Below are positions 9,793 to 18,815 of a stretch of DNA of 64,000 nt, piece after piece. The DNA comes from Lactobacillus kimbladii (lineage in GTDB: Bacteria > Bacillota > Bacilli > Lactobacillales > Lactobacillaceae). The position numbers and the translations under genes are program-made. The notes beneath the pieces were generated by a model. The model had not been told where the DNA came from. It saw nothing but the letters and a program-made list of their open reading frames with translations, and did no database searches. Numbering within the stretch: position 1 is the first letter of the stretch; each line of letters begins with the position of its first letter. The stretch covers positions 248,001-312,000 of the forward strand of contig NZ_SCMB01000002.1 in the NCBI RefSeq assembly GCF_014323605.1. Reading direction: 5' to 3'.

Positions 9793-10274
9793 TTCTTAAG
9801 ACTGTCTTCAAGATATAGTTCTTGGGTCAGTTTTTTTGTGTCTAAATTCAAGTTTTGTAAAACATAGGGAGTTAAGCTGTCTCCCGGATTTTGGTAAATT
9901 TTAATGCCTTCATCCGCAACAGCTGCTAAAAACTGTGAAATTATCACATTTAAAGGTTGACTAAAAAAGGAAATATTTTGATTGTCTTTTTCTTTAATTG
10001 CCACTTGGGCTTCAGGCAAAACAAATTTCATTAGTCCTTTGGGAACTGCGGTCTCATTTGAGGCAACAACGCCATACCAATACATAAAATTTTCAGGCCC
10101 AAAAACTACTAGACTGCTGCGAGTATTTTTCAAATTGTTCTTGGTAATAAAATTTTGGAAAACTTGATTTTGCTCCATTTCCATGTTTGCTTCATTAAAA
10201 GTTTTCTGTTCGTCCATCAATTGGTCAGGAAAAGGGCGACCAATAAATGTTACTTTTTCTTGCAGTTTTTTCAT
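9789..10274 (-). CDS. Conserved-looking protein of unknown function downstream of recX
   Basis: A 161-residue soluble protein, MKKLQEKVTFIGRPFPDQL..., with an aromatic central segment (FGPENFMYWYGVVAS) and no signal or membrane helix. An AGGAGA ribosome binding site is present, and it starts eight bases after the recX stop, so it is co-transcribed with recX. I do not recognise a domain. The central segment could suggest a small-molecule binding fold, but this is only a guess. Its 3' end overlaps the convergent gene by four bases. Confidence 0.7.
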   Translation of the reverse strand: MKKLQEKVTFIGRPFPDQLMDEQKTFNEANMEMEQNQVFQNFITKNNLKNTRSSLVVFGPENFMYWYGVVASNETAVPKGLMKFVLPEAQVAIKEKDNQNISFFSQPLNVIISQFLAAVADEGIKIYQNPGDSLTPYVLQNLNLDTKKLTQELYLEDSLKN

Positions 10275-10282
10275 AAAATCTC

Positions 10283-11098
10283 CTAATATTCAGCTAGTTC
10301 ATCTAAAGGAATAATTTCACCAGCCAGAAAGGCATCAATTTCATTGCTGGCAAAACCATGTGTAAACAGGTAATTGCGTATTTTATTCTGTCTTTGGCTT
10401 TCAGGTAAGCGGCGAAAACGTTTATAAGCTTTGATTCCTTGCTTTTTTAACGCTGCGATTTGATCTTCCTCATTTTGAGCAAAATCCATTTGCCCAATTA
10501 TTGCACTGGCAAGAGCGCCGGAAAAGCCGTGGTTTAACAACTTAGTTGTCATTTTGCGTTCCAATTCTCGCTGCGACAACTTACCTACCTTGCTTTTCAT
10601 TGATTTGAGCACTCTTTTGCCAGCATCCAGCCACTTATCGTCAGCTATTTCGGCTAAAGTATTGTCAATTATTTCAGGATCAATCCCCTTTTGCTTTAGT
10701 TTATTGCTGATACTAAGTGGGCCATCGGTACCCATGCGTAAATTTTGCCTGACCAATAGTTGGGCGTACTTGGCATCGTCTAAAAAGCCCATTTCTGTCA
10801 TCTGACTAACTGCAGCCTGGGCAGATCCATTATCAATACCATGTTTATTAAGATATTGCAAAACTTCAAAAACAGTCCGAGGCTCGTAACTCAAATAATT
10901 AGCCGCAATATTTGTTGCCTTGGCGTCAGCATCAAATTGCTTAATTGCCACAATTTGTTCTTCAGACAGTTCCTGCCCTTTTAAGAGCACGAATTCAGCT
11001 ACAGTTTGTTCAGCAGCCGAAAAAGAATATTTACCGTCTAAAAAGATATTAAAACGGCCAGGTCTTTTTTGACTACTAACTTTAGTAATAATTGGCAT
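10283..11098 (-). CDS. recX: Regulatory protein RecX
   Basis: A 271-residue RecX, the longer form typical of Firmicutes, which binds RecA filaments and limits strand exchange. Tandem three-helix RecX repeats are seen: ANYLSYEPRTVFEVLQYL, TEMGFLDDAKYAQLLVRQNL and LPESQRQNKIRNYLFTHGF. An AGGTGA ribosome binding site precedes the ATG. It is divergent from the methyltransferase at 11221 and followed by the unknown 9789-10274 gene in the same transcript. Confidence 0.9.
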   Translation of the reverse strand: MPIITKVSSQKRPGRFNIFLDGKYSFSAAEQTVAEFVLLKGQELSEEQIVAIKQFDADAKATNIAANYLSYEPRTVFEVLQYLNKHGIDNGSAQAAVSQMTEMGFLDDAKYAQLLVRQNLRMGTDGPLSISNKLKQKGIDPEIIDNTLAEIADDKWLDAGKRVLKSMKSKVGKLSQRELERKMTTKLLNHGFSGALASAIIGQMDFAQNEEDQIAALKKQGIKAYKRFRRLPESQRQNKIRNYLFTHGFASNEIDAFLAGEIIPLDELAEY

Positions 11099-11150
11099 TA
11101 AAGATCACCTTTCTATCGCTTAATTCCATGCTAGCAAATTTTGCTCTTTC

Positions 11151-11180
11151 TTGCTAAATACTTTTTACTGGGAGTACAAT
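11151..11180 (+). promoter_or_regulatory. Probable promoter of the 11221 methyltransferase gene
   Basis: TTGCTA (11151-11156) and TACAAT (11175-11180) separated by 18 bases, about 40 bases before the start codon. Confidence 0.5.
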
Positions 11181-11220
11181 TAATTATTAACATTTAATAT
11201 TTTATTGTAGAAAGAAAATT

Positions 11221-12597
11221 ATGTACAAGAAATTTAATCAAAATCAACCAAAAGAAAAAGATATTATTATTACCATTAAAAGACTGGGTATTAATGGTGA
11301 AGGCATCGGCTATTACCGCAAAAAAATAATTTTTATTCCTGGCGCCTTGCCTAACGAGGTAGTTGTTGCCAAAATTATTGCAGAATACCCCCGTTATATT
11401 GATGCAGAACTGGTTCGTATTAAAGAAAAAAGTCCTGACAGGGTACCTTTCCCCACTAATGTCAATCCAGAAATTGGTGGACTCGAACTTGCTCATTTAG
11501 CTTATTCTAAGCAGCTAGAATTTAAACGGGACAATGTTCTTGAGGCCCTTAAAAAATATCATCCCCGTGGTTACAGCAAGTATAAAGTCAAAAAGACAAT
11601 TCCGGCTCCAGAAGAATGGCATTATCGTAATAAGGCTCAATATCAAATTGAACTGTCACATGGCCAAATTAACTTAGGACTTTTTGCACCTAATTCGCAC
11701 GAACTTTTTGATCTTCCCGAAATGCCAACGCAAAGTCAGGCAACTCAAGACACTGAACGCAAAATTAAAAGTTTAGTGGAAAAATTGCACATTAGAATTG
11801 CAGATCCTTACCGTCATTTTGACGGGCTCAAAACTATAGTAGTTCGTCAGGCTTATGCCACTCACGAAATTCAAGTAACCTTAATTACAGTGGGCCACAG
11901 TCTTAAAAATCTGGAGCAACTTGCAAAAGAGATTATGAGGCTTCCTGATATAGTTAGTGTTTTTCAAAATGAAACTGATTGGCGCAACCCCCAAGTCTGG
12001 GGCAATAAAACCACTAAATTAGCAGGTAAAAACCAAATCACTGATGAAATTTTAGGTAAAAAGTTTGCACTTTCTCCGCGAGCATTCTTCCAGTTAAATC
12101 CGGTGCAAACTATTACCCTTTATTCAAGGGCGCTAAAATTTTTGGATTTAAAAGCAGATGAAACCCTGATTGATGCATACAGTGGAGTGGGAACGCTGGG
12201 AATTTTAGCAGCAGATCAAGTCAAACAGGTTATTGGTATTGAAACTATTCCTGAAGCAATTGCTGACGCCAATCATAACGTTGAACTCAATCATATTAAA
12301 AATGCTAATTATATTCAGGGAAGTGTAGAAAAAGTTTTACCTGAACTAGCTCAAAATGGAATTCCAATTGATGCGCTGATTGTGGACCCACCACGAACTG
12401 GTCTGGCCAAAAGCTTGATCAAAACCCTGTTGAGGGTAAAACCCAAAACCTTTGTTTACATTTCCTGTAACCCATCTACCCTCGCTCAAGATTTAGTCCT
12501 TTTGAGTGAAGCGTACAATGTCAGACTGATTGAAAACGTCGACATGTTGCCACAGACTCCAAGGTGTGAATGTGTCGTTAAACTAACTTTAAGATAA
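11221..12597 (+). CDS. 23S rRNA (uracil-5-)-methyltransferase, RlmD/RumA family (copy 1)
   Basis: A 458-residue SAM-dependent methyltransferase with an N-terminal TRAM domain (IKRLGINGEGIGYYRKKIIFIPGALPNE). The SAM-binding motif is DAYSGVGTLGI, followed by DPPRTGL and the catalytic cysteine loop YISCNPSTLAQDL. The C-terminal glutamate (RCECVV) is present. These enzymes make 5-methyluridine in 23S rRNA. At the usual place of the Fe-S cysteine cluster (about residues 78-90) the sequence reads FPTNVNPEIGGLEL, without cysteines. A second paralogue lies at 48752-50104, so which uridine each modifies is open. Confidence 0.9.
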   Translation: MYKKFNQNQPKEKDIIITIKRLGINGEGIGYYRKKIIFIPGALPNEVVVAKIIAEYPRYIDAELVRIKEKSPDRVPFPTNVNPEIGGLELAHLAYSKQLEFKRDNVLEALKKYHPRGYSKYKVKKTIPAPEEWHYRNKAQYQIELSHGQINLGLFAPNSHELFDLPEMPTQSQATQDTERKIKSLVEKLHIRIADPYRHFDGLKTIVVRQAYATHEIQVTLITVGHSLKNLEQLAKEIMRLPDIVSVFQNETDWRNPQVWGNKTTKLAGKNQITDEILGKKFALSPRAFFQLNPVQTITLYSRALKFLDLKADETLIDAYSGVGTLGILAADQVKQVIGIETIPEAIADANHNVELNHIKNANYIQGSVEKVLPELAQNGIPIDALIVDPPRTGLAKSLIKTLLRVKPKTFVYISCNPSTLAQDLVLLSEAYNVRLIENVDMLPQTPRCECVVKLTLR

Positions 12598-12606
12598 ATA
12601 AAAAGC

Positions 12607-12640
12607 AAAATAGTTGTCGCAATTAGCGACAACTATTTTT
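12607..12640 (+). terminator. Terminator after the 11221 gene
   Basis: AAAATAGTTGTCGC, AATTA loop, GCGACAACTATTTTT: strong hairpin with a U tract, about ten bases past the stop. Confidence 0.9.
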
Positions 12641-12812
12641 GTGGATCGGGTGTCAATTGAGAATATTTTCTTTTGAGATAAAATCATCATATACAAATAT
12701 ATAAAACTATAAAAACTTCGCAATAAAATTGTTATTTCAAAAGTAGATAACAAACATATTATGGAGATAGAAATCTTGTAACCTTAACCACACTTTAATA
12801 ATAGCAGATAAA

Positions 12813-12826
12813 TGTAAGCGCTAGCA
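12813..12826. promoter_or_regulatory. cre-like CcpA operator
   Basis: TGTAAGCGCTAGCA fits the consensus TGWAANCGNTNWCA fully. It lies between two convergent genes, 15 bases past the stop of the hydrolase at 12842, so it does not obviously control a promoter. The rest of 12641-12841 holds no gene that I can see. Confidence 0.45.
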
Positions 12827-12841
12827 AATAAAATGCATAGT

Positions 12842-13798
12842 TTACTTCACATATTTAGCTAAAAATGTCGCAACACGTCTTTTATATTCCTTTGGATGCT
12901 TTGAAAATGACTTGGCATGTTTAGCTCCGGGAGCTACCCATATTTCCTTTGGTCCTCTGGTAGCATTATAATTAGGATAGACCATTTTAGTTGGTACAAA
13001 ATTATCACGGCTGCCATGAATAAACAGCATTGGTCTATGATTTTTATGTAACTGTTTAACACTAGAGGCATTACCCATGAAATAGCCAACTTTTATCTTA
13101 TTAATGCCACTTAGAATTTCAACTAGTGGAAAACGAGGAAAAGCAGGCATATTGTACAAGACTCCTGCTTCATGCTCAATTTCATCCTTGACGCTGGTAT
13201 AACCACAGTCTTCTACAAACGCTTTAACTTGATGAGGAAGTTTAAGCCCACTTGTCATCATGGCAGTTGCCGCACCCATACTTAAGCCATAAATTACTAC
13301 CTGTTGGTTCTGACCATATTTTTGCAATAAATATGAGACCCATTTTTTTACGTCATCTTTTTCCGGCCAACCATACCCAATGTATTTTCCTTCGCTCTTT
13401 CCCTGAGCTCTCGGATCTGGAGTTAAAGTATTATAGCCTAATTGATGAAACAAGGCATCATATTCTCCCATATCTTCTTTCGTGTCCATATATCCAGGTA
13501 AAACAATAGCTGTCTTGTTGGAAGTTTTGTAAGGAATAAAATTTGCGTCTAATTTGAATTTTTCATCAGCTGATTCAATATACCACTTTTGTTTAGCAGT
13601 TTTTTTAAACCAAATTTTTTCAAGGTAAAGAGGATCTGACTTCTTGATTACTTTACTTGAAGAACTTAAAAAACTTTTTTTACCTGGTACACATGCCACT
13701 TTAAAGAAATAGTAACCTGCTCCTGTAAATAATACACATACTAGTAAGATAATAATAATTGATGAAAGCCATAGCTTTTTATGTTTTAATTTTTTCAA
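12842..13798 (-). CDS. Membrane-anchored alpha/beta hydrolase
   Basis: A 318-residue protein with an N-terminal membrane anchor (basic KKLKHKK, then about residues 10-32 hydrophobic) and an extracellular hydrolase domain. The oxyanion region is IVLPGYMDTKEDMGEYD and the nucleophile elbow is YGLSMGAAT. The acid is in HGSRDNFVP, and the final histidine in PGAKHAKSF. Substrate is unknown; related Firmicutes proteins are annotated as serine aminopeptidase or BAAT-like esterases. It is a single gene, convergent with the methyltransferase. Confidence 0.85.
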   Translation of the reverse strand: MKKLKHKKLWLSSIIIILLVCVLFTGAGYYFFKVACVPGKKSFLSSSSKVIKKSDPLYLEKIWFKKTAKQKWYIESADEKFKLDANFIPYKTSNKTAIVLPGYMDTKEDMGEYDALFHQLGYNTLTPDPRAQGKSEGKYIGYGWPEKDDVKKWVSYLLQKYGQNQQVVIYGLSMGAATAMMTSGLKLPHQVKAFVEDCGYTSVKDEIEHEAGVLYNMPAFPRFPLVEILSGINKIKVGYFMGNASSVKQLHKNHRPMLFIHGSRDNFVPTKMVYPNYNATRGPKEIWVAPGAKHAKSFSKHPKEYKRRVATFLAKYVK

Positions 13799-13869
13799 TT
13801 AGTTTTGCCACCCTCACTAAAATAATATCTTATAGTATAACATGTTAAATTTGTATAGGAATAATAAAA

Positions 13870-14154
13870 ATGAGATTAACAGATTTATTACAATTAACCA
13901 ATGATTTAAGCAACCAAACTAGCTTGTATTTATCTATTGGCCAAAAAAATATTCCTTTGGCAAAAGTGAAAATTTCAAGCAATGAATGCCTCCTTTTTCC
14001 CGGAAAAAAGCCACTAACCAAAGGCAAACTGGTTAATTTGGTTAAAAATATCCACGGTCGCAGTATTCCAATATTTATTTATAACCAAAAAAAGAGAATT
14101 GCTGTTTATGGTATTCAAATTTTGCCTGATCAAAATAGAGTTAGGCTAACCTAA
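13870..14154 (+). CDS. Small hypothetical protein
   Basis: A 94-residue basic protein, MRLTDLLQLTNDLSNQ..., predicted mostly beta (SLYLSIGQKNIPLAKVKISS, IPIFIYNQKKRIAVYGIQIL) without membrane segment or known motif. It is divergent from the hydrolase at 12842 and ends at a strong bidirectional terminator shared with mvaS, which supports a real gene. Function not recognised. Confidence 0.6.
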   Translation: MRLTDLLQLTNDLSNQTSLYLSIGQKNIPLAKVKISSNECLLFPGKKPLTKGKLVNLVKNIHGRSIPIFIYNQKKRIAVYGIQILPDQNRVRLT

Positions 14155-14179
14155 AAAAGCTGCCGTTGGGCAGCTTTTT
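14153..14179. terminator. Bidirectional terminator between 13870 gene and mvaS
   Basis: AAAAAAGCTGCC, GTTG loop, GGCAGCTTTTTC. It serves the + strand gene and the mevalonate operon on the reverse strand. Confidence 0.88.
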
Positions 14180-14183
14180 CTAA

Positions 14184-15347
14184 CTATTTTTGCAAATATT
14201 GCCGAATGCGGTTTTTGGTTCCAGCAAAATACCAGTTGCCGGTTTGTTCGTCACTTTGAAGCTCTATATCATCTTGTGGAGATTCTAAACACTGATTAAA
14301 AATTTGTTCATATTTAGGAATAGTTAATTTTTGACGGCGATTAATCATTGTTTGATCTGCATTTGCATGTAGATTCTTTTCATAACCCTCAATAATTTGT
14401 CCTGAATAAAACTCACCCATTGCCCCCGAACCATAAGAAAATAAACCGATTTTTGCATTTGCTGGCAATTTAGCATTTTCCAGTAAACTCAAAAGGCTTA
14501 AATATAAAGAAGCAGTGTAAATATTACCGACTTCCTTGCCATAACGAGCAGCAGCAGTAAAATTCTCTGTCAAATGTTTTTTAGTCTTTTCATCTTGAGA
14601 GGTAGTAGCCCACTCATTTGCCTTAAATCCCATTTTTACAAAAGGCAAATGATAAAGTAATGCTGTGAAATCACTAGTTTTTATTCCAGTTTGTCTAAGA
14701 TAATCCTTGAACGTGTGTTTAAAAAAGTCTAAATACACGTTTTTTGAATATTTACCATCAACTACGGCGACTGCTGAATCATTAGGACGCCAAAAGTCAT
14801 TAATATCCTCGCTGTACGAGCTGTGTCCCTTATTGATAGTCAAAATTTGGGGATCAGCCTTAATTAACATGCTAATACTGCCTGCCCCTTGCGTTACCTC
14901 ACCGCCAGTATTAACACCATAGCGAGCAATATCAGAGCCAATTACAATTGCGCTATGGTGGGGATGAAGGCGGACATAATCCCGAGCAATCATGATGCCT
15001 GCAGTCATGCCAAAGCATGCTTCTTTTACTTCAAATGTTCTGACATTTGCCGGTAATGCCAAAGCTGATTTGATGAAAAGCGAGGCCGATTTAGATTGGT
15101 CAACACTGCTTTCCGTTCCAACGATTAATAAACCAACTTTTTCGCGTGCAATTTGATCTAAATATCTAAGCGTTGCATTAATTCCCATTGAAACTGCATC
15201 TTGAGTCTGATCAGCCACGCTCATTCTATTTTGACCAATACCAATCAAAAATTTATTAGGATCTTCATTTCGCGCTTTTGCCAAATCTACCATATCAACG
15301 TATTTGTTTGGTGTATAAAAACCAATTTGATCAATTCCGACTTGCAT
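14184..15347 (-). CDS. mvaS: Hydroxymethylglutaryl-CoA synthase
   Basis: Condenses acetyl-CoA with acetoacetyl-CoA to HMG-CoA in the mevalonate route to isoprenoids. At 387 residues it is typical in length for Gram-positive enzymes. The catalytic set falls at the positions known from the Enterococcus enzyme: Glu79 (GTES), Cys111 (VKEACFGMTAG) and His233 (LLYHLPFVKMG). The start overlaps the end of mvaA by 17 bases, and the operon order is thiolase, mvaA, mvaS. Lactobacilli rely on this pathway for undecaprenyl phosphate and hence the cell wall. Confidence 0.96.
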   Translation of the reverse strand: MQVGIDQIGFYTPNKYVDMVDLAKARNEDPNKFLIGIGQNRMSVADQTQDAVSMGINATLRYLDQIAREKVGLLIVGTESSVDQSKSASLFIKSALALPANVRTFEVKEACFGMTAGIMIARDYVRLHPHHSAIVIGSDIARYGVNTGGEVTQGAGSISMLIKADPQILTINKGHSSYSEDINDFWRPNDSAVAVVDGKYSKNVYLDFFKHTFKDYLRQTGIKTSDFTALLYHLPFVKMGFKANEWATTSQDEKTKKHLTENFTAAARYGKEVGNIYTASLYLSLLSLLENAKLPANAKIGLFSYGSGAMGEFYSGQIIEGYEKNLHANADQTMINRRQKLTIPKYEQIFNQCLESPQDDIELQSDEQTGNWYFAGTKNRIRQYLQK

Positions 15348-16557
15348 TATTTTCCTCTCTAATTTCTCTTAAAAATTCCTGGGCTGCAGATTGACTGTAT
15401 TTTTTGTTATTTATGATTTTTTGGAATACAACTTTTTTCTCAGCAGCAGTAGCATCTAAACTTGTCACAATATTTCTGGCCTGTAGTTTCATGTGTCCTG
15501 CCTGTATTCCCTTGGTAGAAATTGCCAGTAATGCTGCTAAATTATTGGCTAAACCAATGGCAGCAATAATATTAGCTAATTGTTCTGCAGCAATTTTTTT
15601 GCCTAAAATACGGTAGTTTTGCCTAACATCTTTTCTGGAATTGATTGAGCCACCAACAGTTCCAATTGGCAAGGGAATGCTAAGCTTGCCGACAAGCTTT
15701 TCATTTTCAAGCCGCCATTCACTGAAACTGGTGTAGGTGCCTGTTTTACTTGCAAAAACACCGCAAGCTGCCTCCACTGCGCGAGTATCATTTCCCGTTG
15801 CCAGTAAAACAGCATCAACCCCGTTCATAATCCCTTTATTATTGGTAACGGCTCTCATTGGATCATCTTGACCAATTCGACTTAATAAAACAATTTTCCT
15901 GGCAGTTTCTATTCCACCAATTAAATCAATGGGAACAGCTGCTCTGACCGTTGTGACTTGGCTGGGATAATTTGACAAAATGGCAAATAATTTTTGTTTA
16001 ATGCCAGAAAAATTCTCTAACTCATCAGCCATAAGTTCTAAAATAGAATTTACTTTGTTAGCGCCCATCGCCTCGGCCGGATCAACTAATACTTTCACAT
16101 AAAGTAAATCATTTATCTGCTTAAGTTCTATTTTACGGACTCCACCGCCATGACTTACAAGACTGGCAAAATCAGTATTTGTCTTTTTAATAAGAGTTGG
16201 CAATACTTCTTGCAAGTTGGAGACTTCAAAATTTTCAGCCACCTGCATTACAATTTGACCCCAAATACCATCTCGTTGACTGCTTGCGGTAAAGCCTCCA
16301 GCTTTTGCAACAATACCAGCGCCATTATTAGCTGCGGCAACTACCGAAGCTTCTTCAGTCACCATTGGTACTTGGTAATTTTGACCATTGACTAATAAGT
16401 CTTGTACTAAACCGACAGGTAACCGCAACTGACCTATTACATTTTCACTTAATAAATCCAAGTTATGCAAAACCTGGGAATCAATTTGATCCAGTTTGAT
16501 TCCCTGTTTTTGCAAGAAATCTCGCCTTTTTTCAGGAGATAATTTATAGAATTTCAT
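15331..16557 (-). CDS. mvaA: Hydroxymethylglutaryl-CoA reductase (class II)
   Basis: A 408-residue bacterial class II reductase that converts HMG-CoA to mevalonate. Visible motifs are VTEEASVVAAANNGA (catalytic glutamate), AMGANKVNSILE, the TNNKGIMNGVDAV loop with the catalytic lysine and aspartate, and IQAGHMKLQARN with the histidine. The stop of the thiolase directly adjoins its ATG and its own end overlaps mvaS, so the three genes are one transcript. Confidence 0.95.
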   Translation of the reverse strand: MKFYKLSPEKRRDFLQKQGIKLDQIDSQVLHNLDLLSENVIGQLRLPVGLVQDLLVNGQNYQVPMVTEEASVVAAANNGAGIVAKAGGFTASSQRDGIWGQIVMQVAENFEVSNLQEVLPTLIKKTNTDFASLVSHGGGVRKIELKQINDLLYVKVLVDPAEAMGANKVNSILELMADELENFSGIKQKLFAILSNYPSQVTTVRAAVPIDLIGGIETARKIVLLSRIGQDDPMRAVTNNKGIMNGVDAVLLATGNDTRAVEAACGVFASKTGTYTSFSEWRLENEKLVGKLSIPLPIGTVGGSINSRKDVRQNYRILGKKIAAEQLANIIAAIGLANNLAALLAISTKGIQAGHMKLQARNIVTSLDATAAEKKVVFQKIINNKKYSQSAAQEFLREIREENNASRN

Positions 16558-17706
16558 TTACAATTTCTCTATTTCACATGCAATTGCTTGTCCACCACCA
16601 ATACAAAGAGTTACCAAAGCCTTGTGGCCATTGATATGATTCATAATATTGACGGCTGTTCCTACTAACCGGGTTCCGGTAGCAGCAAGAGGATGACCTA
16701 GTGCAATGGCTCCACCGAAAATGTTTAGTTTGGCAGGTGAAATCCGCAGTTTGCGGGCTAAGACCACGCTAGGTGCGGCAAAAGCTTCATTAACTTCGAT
16801 TACGTCATAATCATTAATAGTGTTGCCAGTTTTTTGTAATAATTTTTCTACAGCAAAATATGGTGCTACACCCATGTATGCCGGATCAGTCCCAGATTCA
16901 GCAAACGCACCCAATCGGGCCAGAGGTTGCAATTTAAGTTCCTTGACTTTTTCTGCGCTTGCCAAAATAATCATACTAGCACCATCACTTAAGGGTGAAG
17001 AATTGCCAGCTGTAACTAAACCATTTTTCTTAAAAACAGGTTTTAACTTGCTCAGTGCTGCCATATTAGTGTCTGCCCGAATGGTTTCGTCCTGCTGGAT
17101 CATTTTACCGTTTACTTCTACGCCAATTATTTCATCTTGAAAAAAGTTTTGCTGAACAACTTCAACTGCTTTGCGATGAGAAGCTAAACTATATTGATCC
17201 ATTTCTGTACGCGTAACTCCATATTTTTCTGCTACGTTTTCAGCCGTTAAACCCATATGCTCATGAGAAAAAGCATCAATGAGGCCATTCTGCAGCATTT
17301 CGCTTTGAAACTGTGGTTTTTCTTTGTCCTCTGTTAAATAAACAGCATTAGACATACTTTCAGCACCGCCAACAGCTACCAAGTCAAAGTCACACAGTTC
17401 CATTTGTCCTTGAGCCAGTCTGAGAGCTTTTAAACTTGAACCACAGACTTCATTAATTGTAACGCTGCTGCTTTTGGGACTCATACCCGTTTTCAGAGCA
17501 ATTTGCCGAGCCATATTTTGTCCTAACCCAGCACCCAAAACATTACCCATAAATAAGGCGTCCAGTTTTTCAGCAGGCAGATCAATGCTTTTTAGTGTTT
17601 CTCTTAAGGCTAACACTCCTAAATCTATTGCATTTTTTTCAGCCCATAACCCATGATAGCGACCAAAAGGAGTTCTTTTAGCTGCAACAATATATATATC
17701 TTTCAT
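16558..17706 (-). CDS. thl: Acetyl-CoA C-acetyltransferase (thiolase)
   Basis: A 382-residue thiolase that makes acetoacetyl-CoA from two acetyl-CoA, the entry step of the mevalonate pathway. The acyl-accepting cysteine is Cys88 in NEVCGSSLKAL. The C-terminal active-site motifs are GGAIALGHPLAATGTR and VTLCIGGGQA. It is first gene of the thl-mvaA-mvaS operon. The ribosome binding site is weak (AAGGGATAGG), and no clear promoter pair stands out in 17707-17800. Confidence 0.95.
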   Translation of the reverse strand: MKDIYIVAAKRTPFGRYHGLWAEKNAIDLGVLALRETLKSIDLPAEKLDALFMGNVLGAGLGQNMARQIALKTGMSPKSSSVTINEVCGSSLKALRLAQGQMELCDFDLVAVGGAESMSNAVYLTEDKEKPQFQSEMLQNGLIDAFSHEHMGLTAENVAEKYGVTRTEMDQYSLASHRKAVEVVQQNFFQDEIIGVEVNGKMIQQDETIRADTNMAALSKLKPVFKKNGLVTAGNSSPLSDGASMIILASAEKVKELKLQPLARLGAFAESGTDPAYMGVAPYFAVEKLLQKTGNTINDYDVIEVNEAFAAPSVVLARKLRISPAKLNIFGGAIALGHPLAATGTRLVGTAVNIMNHINGHKALVTLCIGGGQAIACEIEKL

Positions 17707-17802
17707 TTAACCTATCCCTTAGCGAAAAGTTTCAAGTTGCATGATACAAAAATTTTCAACTCGAGGACAGTAATTAGTCCGACATTAAGAAAAATTTTAC
17801 AT

Positions 17803-17835
17803 AAAAAAAGAAACCATTAAATGATGGTTCCTTTA
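17803..17835 (-). terminator. Terminator after galU
   Basis: Reverse-strand hairpin AACCATC / ATGGTT followed by TCTTTTTTT, about 30 bases past the galU stop. Confidence 0.8.
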
Positions 17836-17862
17836 ATTGCATAATTGATTTATTTGTTATTG

Positions 17863-18750
17863 TTAATTTTGTTCTTCTAATTTCTTTCCTAAATCAATAA
17901 TATATTTACGTAATGCATCCTTCGTTTCCGGATGTTTTAAGCCATACTCAATTGAAGTTTCCAAGTAACTTTCTTTATTGCCAACATCATGACGAGTCCC
18001 CTTAAATACGTGTGCTAAAACCCGTTGAGTTTTATTCATGGTATCAATTGCATCAGTTAATTGAATCTCCCCGCCTTTATCTGGTTTCTGTTCAGCCAAA
18101 ATTGGAAAAATTTCTGGAGTTAAAAGATACCGACCAATAATGGCATAATCACTCGGAGCCTTGTCTACTTCTGGCTTTTCTACAAAAGATTTAACATTTA
18201 TTAAGCCAGGTGCAATTTCACTATCCGGCTCAATTATGCCATATTTATAAACCTCTTTATGTGGCACCGGCATGACTGCAATTGTGGAAGCATTCGTTTC
18301 ACTATAACGGTCAATCAATTGCTTTGTTAATGGTACTTTGTCCATCATCAAGTCGTCGCCAAGCATAACGACAAATGGTTCATCTCCAATAAAACTACGT
18401 CCACGGGCAATCGCATCCCCTAAACCTGCTGGATAGGGTTGACGAGTATAATAAATATTAATTCCCAAATGGGTAATTTCCTGCGACATTTTAAGTAGAC
18501 CAGTCTTACCTTTTTCCTGCAGATTTTGTTCAAGTTCAGGATTGGAGTCAAAATGATCTTCAATCGAGCGCTTATTTTTTCCAGTGACAATCAAAATGTC
18601 TTCAATACCAGATTTTTTAGCTTCTTCAACGATAAATTGAATAGTCGGTTTGTCGACAATCGGCAACATTTCCTTGGGCATTGCTTTAGTTACCGGCATA
18701 AACCTAGTACCAAGACCAGCAGCAGGAATAATTGCTTTTCTTACTTTCAT
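17863..18750 (-). CDS. galU: UTP-glucose-1-phosphate uridylyltransferase
   Basis: A 295-residue nucleotidyltransferase that makes UDP-glucose for galactose use, exopolysaccharide and teichoic acid glycosylation. The N-terminal signature [24 protein letters not shown] carries the nucleotide-binding loop and catalytic lysine; VMLGDDLM carries the metal aspartate; SFVEKP and [11 protein letters not shown] follow. It stands alone with its own terminator. The product fits with wecB nearby in supplying nucleotide sugars. Confidence 0.95.
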   Translation of the reverse strand: MKVRKAIIPAAGLGTRFMPVTKAMPKEMLPIVDKPTIQFIVEEAKKSGIEDILIVTGKNKRSIEDHFDSNPELEQNLQEKGKTGLLKMSQEITHLGINIYYTRQPYPAGLGDAIARGRSFIGDEPFVVMLGDDLMMDKVPLTKQLIDRYSETNASTIAVMPVPHKEVYKYGIIEPDSEIAPGLINVKSFVEKPEVDKAPSDYAIIGRYLLTPEIFPILAEQKPDKGGEIQLTDAIDTMNKTQRVLAHVFKGTRHDVGNKESYLETSIEYGLKHPETKDALRKYIIDLGKKLEEQN

Positions 18751-18815
18751 ATTTTTTACGCTTTCTTTAAAATCATAAAACTAATATACCAAAATAAAAT
18801 TGAATGCGCCAATTT

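Noticed and set aside
11194-11496. A 100-codon reverse-strand frame over the start of the methyltransferase
   Set aside because: Low-complexity Phe/Asn-rich product, a shadow of the AT-rich 5' end of the real gene.
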